From contig DAORDK010000019.1 of assembly GCA_035345935.1 (NCBI GenBank), positions 1 through 39,344 of the forward strand: a stretch of DNA of 39,344 bases, written 5' to 3'. Positions within the stretch are counted from its first letter, which is position 1. Each line of letters starts with the position of its first letter. The position numbers and the translations under genes are program-made. Positions 33,521 through 39,344 of this stretch are shown here, piece after piece. A model generated the notes under the pieces. That model worked only from the letters and a program-made list of their open reading frames with translations, had not been told where the DNA came from and searched no databases. Source of the DNA: SSSZ01 sp035345935. GTDB taxonomy: Bacteria > Pseudomonadota > Gammaproteobacteria > Burkholderiales > Rhodocyclaceae.

Positions 33521-35025
33521 GGGTGTGCTCCGTCGAGCCCGGCAAAGTGGCGCGGCCAATCGGCGCACAAGCGTTCCAGGCGGGCGGCAGGAGGAGTTGC
33601 GCCCGCATAGGCCGCGTGCTGCCAGGTCTGCAGCAGTTCGGCGAAAAAGCTCGCTTCGGTCGGAGCGATCTTTCCGGCGACTCGCCGACGACAATCGCCC
33701 TCGGTATCACCGGGGCGGAAATCGATCCCATCCCGATGGATCAGGGCGACCAGGGCGCCGCGATAAAGCAGGCTCAAAGCGTCGACTGCGCGACCGGCTG
33801 CCACACACTGGCGCGCCGCAGCGGCCACATCCTCCGGCAACGACTCGGGACGGACGTCGAAGCCGAACAGGAACGCCGGCTGAGGGGGCCGCCGGTTCCG
33901 CTGCGCCAGCCGGGAATCCCGGTAGCGCAGCAACACGATCATGAGGAATGCGGCTCCTGCGATCCAGGCGATCCACACCAATCCCTTGAGAATCTGGCCG
34001 ATGGATTCGGTGATGCGGGCGATGGCGTCCCACCAGCCCGGACGGTCGTCGTCCGAATCGCGCGGTTTGTCACGCCAGCGCCAGACGGTTTCTTCGCCTT
34101 TATGGCCAAATTCGGCGTCGGCGAGGACGGCGTCTATGGTTCGCCGTGCCCGGCTGGCCTGTTCGGAGCGGGGGGGCGCGGCCTCGGAATCCGCCGCCAG
34201 TAACGGGAGCGGCGCCAGCGTCGCGCCAAGGACCATCGCCACCAGGGCGAATCCGGCCAGCACTTTCGGGGTGCCCGTTGCCAAGCGATCCGCGAGGTTG
34301 CGGAAGGACAATTCGATATCCCAGCCTTCGAGCTCGCTGCGCCGATTGAGGTAGAGCGCGAAGCCGCCCGCCACATAAAGGGGCTCGACCAGGGTGTGGA
34401 CGGCCACGACGATGAGGCTGGTGACGATCTCCCGTTCCGGGGGAAGGTCGCCAAAAAACCAGTCGTTGAGCGAGATGACATCCTCGAAGCCTTGCGGCAA
34501 GAGAGCTCCCACGGTGATGACCAGGGAGGCGTAGAGGGCAATCTCCAGGTTGGCGCAAACGAAGATCAGCCATGCGGCACTGCCCCCGATCTTGCGCGTC
34601 AGGACTCGCCGACGGTCCCGGGCAGCTTTCCCGCGGAGGCGCTCGAGTTGCCTCACCGGCAGAACCAGAGACCGAACCAGGCTGAAGCGATGGAGGGTCA
34701 AGCCGAGCAGGAGTCCGCTATTGCGGATGAGATCGGGCAAGGCCCTCAGGAGGTCGCGCGCGGTGGTCGGCTGCGCAAAGAGGGAGCGGCTGAAGGCAAA
34801 CAGGAGCACTCGGTCGAAGGCCGGCTTCAGCCACCACAGCAGGGCCAGGGCGATGGTCTGCCGGGACCAGAATACGGTCAGGAGGACGACGGCCAGGACG
34901 CCATACCCCAGCGCCCAGGCGCGGTAAGCCGGTGCGGCCCAGGCGCGCAGCATGGCGTGGCCGAGGTCGAGGGCTTCCCAGGAACTACGGCGGCGCAGGC
35001 GGAGCGCGATCCGCTCAAGCTGCAC
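33517..35025 (-). CDS. DUF4129 membrane protein of the MoxR cluster
   Basis: This encodes 502 residues. Several membrane segments lie between about 35 and 270, then a periplasmic stretch, then another helix near 345-365 (GLVWIAWIAGAAFLMIVLL). The C-terminal DUF4129 domain (about 400-490) has AAGRAVDALSLLYRGALVAL and the Arg/Asp-rich DTEGDCRRRV. DUF4129 is also found at the C-terminus of membrane transglutaminases; no transglutaminase triad is seen here. It overlaps the SpoIIM-like gene by 11 nt and DUF4350 by 4 nt. Confidence 0.86.
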   Translation of the reverse strand: MQLERIALRLRRRSSWEALDLGHAMLRAWAAPAYRAWALGYGVLAVVLLTVFWSRQTIALALLWWLKPAFDRVLLFAFSRSLFAQPTTARDLLRALPDLIRNSGLLLGLTLHRFSLVRSLVLPVRQLERLRGKAARDRRRVLTRKIGGSAAWLIFVCANLEIALYASLVITVGALLPQGFEDVISLNDWFFGDLPPEREIVTSLIVVAVHTLVEPLYVAGGFALYLNRRSELEGWDIELSFRNLADRLATGTPKVLAGFALVAMVLGATLAPLPLLAADSEAAPPRSEQASRARRTIDAVLADAEFGHKGEETVWRWRDKPRDSDDDRPGWWDAIARITESIGQILKGLVWIAWIAGAAFLMIVLLRYRDSRLAQRNRRPPQPAFLFGFDVRPESLPEDVAAAARQCVAAGRAVDALSLLYRGALVALIHRDGIDFRPGDTEGDCRRRVAGKIAPTEASFFAELLQTWQHAAYAGATPPAARLERLCADWPRHFAGLDGAHP

Positions 35026-36001
35026 GGCTTCCCCTTCCGGCCCACAGCAGATAAACCCAGGTCAAGAGCCAGAGGAAAAGGCCGAAGCCGACCTTGACGC
35101 GGAAGGGGACCTCGCGCATGGGCGACCAGAACGCCTCGATGAAGGCGGCCAGAAAGGTGAGGCCGGCAGCACCCGCCAGCAGGGCTGCGGCGATCTTCGC
35201 CGCAGCTTTGAGCGCGGCGCTGCGGCTCCTCTCCCCCGGAGAAACGAGGGCTGCTCCCATTTTGAGGCCCGCGGCACCGGCGAGGACGGCGCCGGTCAGT
35301 TCAAAGGCGCTGTGACCGACGACGAAGCCCCAGAAGGTTTCGACGTAACCGAGTTGCGTCAGGTGGCCGGCCACGGCACCGATGGCGAGGCCGTTGTAGA
35401 CGAGATAGAAGATGCTGCCGACGCCAAAGGCGATGCCTCCGGCAAAGCACTGAAAATCGATGCGGACGTTGTGCGCGATGTACATGCCCAGCATTTGCCA
35501 TTCATTGCTTGCCGTACGGGGGCGGCCCAGGTGGGGGGCATCCGGAGCGTACATGTCCTCGTATTGCAAGACCTGTTCGGGAGTAAGCAAGTAGTAGACG
35601 CCGTCCGGATAGGCTTGCAGGAGCCAGACCAGCGACAAGAGGGGGAAGAAGAAGAGCACCGCAGCGGCAAGAACGAAGCGCCACTCGTTCCGAACCAGGG
35701 CGGGAAAACCGCCGCCGACGAAGTCGAGGATGGCATTTCTTCCTGCGGGCGCGGCGCCATAGACCGCCTGGTGGGCGGCGAGAACGCGGCGCTGGAGGGC
35801 TTCGACGAGTCGCGCCGAATAGCGCCGGTCCTTGGCCAGCGCCAGATCGCGGCAGAGCCTGCGAAAGGCGCCCGGCAGGGACATCGCATTCCAGGCCGAC
35901 CCGCCGCCACTGGAGTTCCAACGGCGTCGCGATTCGGCATGCCAGCGGTCCCAGGTCTGCCACTCCGCCTGACGTCGCGCGATGAACTGGATTTCTTTCA
36001 A
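35015..36001 (-). CDS. Stage II sporulation protein M-like membrane protein
   Basis: A TTG start at 36001 with GGGGGA 5-6 nt upstream gives 328 residues. A soluble helical N-terminus (about 1-105) is followed by five or six membrane helices. The SpoIIM-like core GLAIGAVAGHLTQLG and FWGFVVGHSAFELTGAVLAGAAGLKMG is clear. The organism is not a spore former; in proteobacteria this family is a member of MoxR clusters and not of sporulation. It is the first gene of the seven-gene operon and lies just downstream of a recognisable sigma-70 promoter. Confidence 0.9.
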   Translation of the reverse strand: MKEIQFIARRQAEWQTWDRWHAESRRRWNSSGGGSAWNAMSLPGAFRRLCRDLALAKDRRYSARLVEALQRRVLAAHQAVYGAAPAGRNAILDFVGGGFPALVRNEWRFVLAAAVLFFFPLLSLVWLLQAYPDGVYYLLTPEQVLQYEDMYAPDAPHLGRPRTASNEWQMLGMYIAHNVRIDFQCFAGGIAFGVGSIFYLVYNGLAIGAVAGHLTQLGYVETFWGFVVGHSAFELTGAVLAGAAGLKMGAALVSPGERSRSAALKAAAKIAAALLAGAAGLTFLAAFIEAFWSPMREVPFRVKVGFGLFLWLLTWVYLLWAGRGSRAA

Positions 36002-36020
36002 GCAATCCCCCTGGGCGGGA

Positions 36021-36049
36021 ATTATGACGTTCTCAAATCATCGCGGCAA
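36021..36049 (-). promoter_or_regulatory. Sigma-70 promoter of the MoxR cluster
   Basis: On the minus strand TTGCCG (36044-36049) and CATAAT (36021-36026) are separated by 17 nt. The start site would be about 13 nt before the TTG start of the SpoIIM-like gene, leaving room for its GGGGGA ribosome binding site. Confidence 0.6.
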
Positions 36050-36132
36050 GCGGCTTATTGCCGGGCATAGCGGCCAGGATTTCCGGGCTGTGCTAACCTC
36101 GTGACCTCCTTGTTCCTCGTTCTCTCGACGCC

Positions 36133-37722
36133 ATGGCCGATCCCCTCTACCTCGCAAAATCCGCTGACGGTTATCCCGCCCTGCTGCCCCAGATGGCCAA
36201 TCGCCACGGGCTCATCACCGGTGCCACCGGCACCGGCAAGACCGTTACCCTGCAGTCGATGGCCGAGCGCCTGTCCTTCGTCGGCGTTCCGGTGTTCATG
36301 GCTGACGTGAAGGGCGACCTGGCGGGGGTGGCCGCAGCAGGAACGCTGACGCCTAAACTCGAGAAGCGTATTCAGGAACTCGGTCTGGAGGGATTCGCAC
36401 CTTTCGCCAACTCGGCGGCCCTCTGGGACGTTTTCGGCGAGAAGGGCATTCCGGTTCGGGCCACCGTTTCGGACATGGGCCCGCTCCTTCTGGGGCGCCT
36501 GCTCAATCTCAACGACACCCAGGCCGGAGTCTTGCAATTGGTGTTCAAGATTGCTGACGACCAGGGGCTGCTCCTGCTCGATCTCAAGGATCTGCGGGCG
36601 ATGGTTCAGCACGTGGGCGACAACGCCAAGGACTTCACGACCGAGTACGGCAACATCGCTGCCGCCTCCATCGGTGCCATACAGCGTGGGCTGCTGACTC
36701 TGGAAGAACAAGGGGGCGATGTTTTCTTCGGCGAACCGATGCTCGACATCGCCGACCTCATGCAGGTCGATGGCAATGGCCGCGGCGTTGTCAACGTTCT
36801 GGCAGCCGAAAAGCTCATCCTTTCGCCGGCCCTCTACTCCACCTTCCTGCTCTGGCTCTTGTCCGAGCTTTTCGAACAGCTGCCGGAAGCCGGCGACCTG
36901 GAAAAGCCTCGCCTGGTGTTTTTCTTCGATGAGGCCCACCTTCTCTTCAACGATGCGCCGACCGCCCTGGTCGACAAGGTCGAGCAGGTGGTGCGCCTGA
37001 TCCGCTCCAAGGGAGTCGGCGTCTATTTCGTCACCCAGAATCCCCTCGACGTGCCGGATAAAATCCTTGGCCAGCTCGGCAACCGCGTTCAGCATGCCCT
37101 GCGCGCTTTCACGCCTCGGGATCAGAAGGCGGTTCAGGCGGCCGCCGAAACCATGCGCGCCAATCCCAAGTTCGATGCCGCGACGGTGATTACCGAATTG
37201 GCGGTGGGCGAGGCCCTGGTGTCCTTTCTTGACGAGAAGGGAAGGCCCAACGTGGTCGAGCGGGCGATGATCTTCCCTCCCGCGTCTCGCCTGGGGCCGC
37301 TCAGCCAGGAAGAGCGCGGAGCCCTTATTCAAGGGTCGCCCCTGCTGTCTACCTATGGCCAAACGGTGGATCGCCAGTCGGCCTACGAAATTCTCAGGGG
37401 CAGACCGGCGGCGGCTCCCAGGTCGGGCCCGGGGGCAATTCCCGCTCCGGCATCCCCGGGTGGCATGGGAAGCCGGGTTCCCGGCGTGACGCCGCGGCCG
37501 GCACCCGCACCGGCTCCCGAGCCGACGCCAACTGCCGAATCCGGTGGCGGTCTCCTCGGCGGACTGGGGGACATGTTCAGCGGTCGCGGCGGACGGCGGG
37601 AGGGCGTGGTGGAGGCCGCGGCCAAGAGCGTCGCCCGTGGCATCGCCGGTACCATCGGTCGGGAAATCGGCAAGCAGGTGTTGCGCGGGGTGTTGGGGTC
37701 CATCCTGGGCGGGCGGCGCTAG
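36133..37722 (+). CDS. HerA-like ATPase (DUF853/YjgR type)
   Basis: This encodes 529 residues. Walker A is GATGTGKT (30-37) and the strand with Walker B is RLVFFFDEAHLLF near 265. TQNPLDVPDKILGQLGNRVQHALRAF contains the sensor and arginine regions of the HerA/VirB4 family. A Pro/Ala-rich linker begins near 425, followed by a Gly-rich amphipathic tail ending LGSILGGRR. It is a cytoplasmic hexameric-type ATPase whose substrate is unknown; HerA itself moves DNA ends with NurA, but no nuclease gene adjoins. It is divergent from the MoxR operon. No Shine-Dalgarno sequence is seen. The large ORF on the other strand is a shadow. Confidence 0.9.
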   Translation: MADPLYLAKSADGYPALLPQMANRHGLITGATGTGKTVTLQSMAERLSFVGVPVFMADVKGDLAGVAAAGTLTPKLEKRIQELGLEGFAPFANSAALWDVFGEKGIPVRATVSDMGPLLLGRLLNLNDTQAGVLQLVFKIADDQGLLLLDLKDLRAMVQHVGDNAKDFTTEYGNIAAASIGAIQRGLLTLEEQGGDVFFGEPMLDIADLMQVDGNGRGVVNVLAAEKLILSPALYSTFLLWLLSELFEQLPEAGDLEKPRLVFFFDEAHLLFNDAPTALVDKVEQVVRLIRSKGVGVYFVTQNPLDVPDKILGQLGNRVQHALRAFTPRDQKAVQAAAETMRANPKFDAATVITELAVGEALVSFLDEKGRPNVVERAMIFPPASRLGPLSQEERGALIQGSPLLSTYGQTVDRQSAYEILRGRPAAAPRSGPGAIPAPASPGGMGSRVPGVTPRPAPAPAPEPTPTAESGGGLLGGLGDMFSGRGGRREGVVEAAAKSVARGIAGTIGREIGKQVLRGVLGSILGGRR

Positions 37723-37777
37723 GTCTGGGCACAGTCGAGGGATCGACGATTCCGGCGTCGAGGCCGGTCCGTTGCGG

Positions 37778-39344
37778 CTAAAGCACGACAAAATCACCTG
37801 CAGCCAGCGTTTCAGGGTGACTCCAGGGGGCCATCGCCGAGGTTTCGAGCAGGGCGAATTGCGTCGCGGCCGCGTCCCCCGATCCGTCCGGATCGTAGTA
37901 GAGGGCGCCGGTCGTCGAGTCGTAGATCAGATGCTGGTCGTTGGTTGATGCCGTCGTGATGCCTGCTCCGGCGACGATATGCACGCTCTGCACGCCTCCG
38001 CTCAAGGCGCCAAAGATGGCGTGGTCGAGGACAAGATGGTCTCCGGAGGAGAAATCCAGCACCGTATCGACATTCGTCGCAGCGTCGAGGGGCTTGCCGA
38101 AGACGAAGCGGTCGGCTCCCCCTTTGCCTTCCAGGACATCGTTCGCCGTACCCGTCTCGATGACGTTCGCTGCGTCGTTGCCGATCAGTGTATTGCCAAG
38201 ATCGTTCGCCGCGAGATTGAAGAGCCCCGCTCCCGACACCTCGATCTGTTCGACCTGGGAGTAACTCAGCGTAATGGCCGTCGCGGTATCGTTGGTACCC
38301 GAGAAAAGCACGCGGTCAAATCCTTCTCCGGCGGCCTCGACGATCACCTCCGAGGCGCTGGCGATGGCGTAATAGTCGTCACCGAGACCGCCCGTCAGGG
38401 TATCGCGGTTGCCGCCGCCGATTAAATAGTCATCCCCGCCCCGGCCTTCGAGACGGCTCGCATAGGGGTTGCTGGAGAGGGTTTCGGCATCGTCCGTGCC
38501 AATGACCGTGAATCTTCCGGTCGAGTAGGCCAGGCTCAGCGTCTCGACATGGGCGTAACGGGTAGCCATGTCGATCAGGAGCGGCGTTGCTCCCGTCTGG
38601 GTGAAGGCGAGGACGACGGTGTCGCTGCCTTGGTCGGATTCTTCGATGACTGTCGTCGCCGCAGTGACAAACCAGTAAGTGTCGTCGCTCGTTCCCCCGT
38701 AGAGGGTGTCCGCCCCGGCCGTACCGGTCAACCCGCCTCCGTACAGCTGATCGCCGCCGGCACCACCCATCAGGACGTCGTTGCCAGCATTGCCGTACAA
38801 CTGGTTATTCCCCGAATTCCCGATGAGTGTGTCGTTCCGGGCGCTTCCGTAGGCGATGAGGTCGGCGCTTCCCAGCAAGGCAAGGGTCTCGACCTGGGCC
38901 GCGCGAAGGGTGTAATTGTTCAACGCCACCCGGATGGAATCGCTTCCCCCGTTGACCCCTTCGACGATGACATCGGTAGCCGAATCGACGATATAGACAT
39001 CGTCTCCAGTACCGCCGCTTAGCGTGTCGCGCCCACTGCCGCCGTCGAGCGTGTCGTTGCCGCCAGCGCCAAGCAGGAGATCGTTGCCGCCTGCTCCGGA
39101 GAGCGAATTGTCTCCCGAATTGCCGGTAATCGTATTGCCCAGATCATTGCCCGAGCCGACCAAGGCAAGCGGCGAATAGAGAGTCAGGTTCTCCACCTCC
39201 GGGTCGAGAACCGTGTCGTGATCGATGGCAAGCACCAAGTCGATTCCGCCGCCGGCGCCTTCGATGGCGTGATCGCCGATTCCCAGAAAGTAGGTATCGT
39301 TCCCCAATCCCCCGGTGAGGACATTGGCCCCGTCGTTGCCGATG
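37778..39344 (-). CDS. RTX-repeat calcium-binding protein, C-terminal part (cut by window edge)
   Basis: The frame is open past the right edge, so this is the last 522 residues or so of a larger protein. It carries many RTX nonapeptides of the GGxGxDxLx type, for example GGAGGDQLYGG, GAGGNDTLDGGSGRDTL and GGLGDDYY, alternating with VIVEA-like strands. Near the C-terminus are GGADRFVFGKPL, VDTVLDFSSGDHLVLD and LYYDPDGSGDAAATQFALL, typical of type I secretion substrates whose RTX fold closes on calcium outside the cell. No ABC or membrane-fusion exporter gene is in view. The gene is convergent with the HerA-like gene, 55 bp apart. The N-terminal activity, if any, is outside the window. Confidence 0.9.
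   Translation of the reverse strand, partial: IGNDGANVLTGGLGNDTYFLGIGDHAIEGAGGGIDLVLAIDHDTVLDPEVENLTLYSPLALVGSGNDLGNTITGNSGDNSLSGAGGNDLLLGAGGNDTLDGGSGRDTLSGGTGDDVYIVDSATDVIVEGVNGGSDSIRVALNNYTLRAAQVETLALLGSADLIAYGSARNDTLIGNSGNNQLYGNAGNDVLMGGAGGDQLYGGGLTGTAGADTLYGGTSDDTYWFVTAATTVIEESDQGSDTVVLAFTQTGATPLLIDMATRYAHVETLSLAYSTGRFTVIGTDDAETLSSNPYASRLEGRGGDDYLIGGGNRDTLTGGLGDDYYAIASASEVIVEAAGEGFDRVLFSGTNDTATAITLSYSQVEQIEVSGAGLFNLAANDLGNTLIGNDAANVIETGTANDVLEGKGGADRFVFGKPLDAATNVDTVLDFSSGDHLVLDHAIFGALSGGVQSVHIVAGAGITTASTNDQHLIYDSTTGALYYDPDGSGDAAATQFALLETSAMAPWSHPETLAAGDFVVL

Noticed and set aside
36055..37797. 580-codon minus-strand ORF opposite the HerA-like gene
   Set aside because: The plus strand encodes intact Walker motifs, and the antisense product has shadow-like composition.

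Overview
The window looks like a chromosome segment of a betaproteobacterium, most likely a Rhodocyclales-type organism. The reasons are high GC content, a ybgC-tolQRAB-pal-cpoB-queE gene order, ruvC-ruvA-ruvB next to yebC, a PEP-CTERM protein of the kind exported by exosortase-bearing floc and biofilm formers, and an Aer-type chemoreceptor with a flagellar sigma-28 promoter. The genus cannot be fixed from the sequence alone.

Region 1 (1 to about 5.1 kb) is accessory DNA. It holds a chain of overlapping small genes of unknown function (158-1515), a 116-bp direct repeat present twice (1677-1792 and 3920-4035), weak small ORFs, a secreted DUF4124 protein, and a Fic-domain protein with a small upstream partner. 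It ends beside two tandem tRNA-Lys genes (5121-5316) driven by a perfect-consensus sigma-70 promoter.

Region 2 (5.4-15 kb, all minus strand) is core envelope and queuosine DNA: ybgC, tolQ, tolR, tolA, tolB, pal, cpoB, queE, a PilZ protein, a membrane-anchored spermidine-synthase-like protein, queC and a YeeE/YedE transporter. The Tol-Pal genes overlap or nearly touch, so they form one operon. QueE and QueC act in the same 7-deazaguanine pathway but are separated here by two unrelated genes.

Region 3 (15-23 kb) contains a DUF2330 protein with an orphan RnfD/NqrB-like membrane protein, an Aer-PAS chemoreceptor, a solitary cytoplasmic molybdopterin oxidoreductase, and a PEP-CTERM protein.

Region 4 (23-28.5 kb, minus strand) is a recombination operon: a 51-codon ORF, ruvC, ruvA, an AI-2E-family permease, ruvB and a TfoX_N protein. 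Upstream of it are an EamA transporter and yebC.

Region 5 (28.5-36 kb, minus strand) is a complete MoxR-type cluster: SpoIIM-like, DUF4129, DUF4350, MoxR ATPase, DUF58, BPSS1780-family and RDD proteins, with a recognisable promoter upstream. It is followed by a divergent HerA-like ATPase and the C-terminal part of an RTX protein that runs off the right edge.

Three genes (ybgC, the spermidine-synthase-like gene and queC) have a TATAGT/TAGAAT hexamer exactly 8 nt before the ATG and no Shine-Dalgarno sequence, which suggests leaderless transcripts. No CRISPR array, rRNA or intact insertion sequence was seen.
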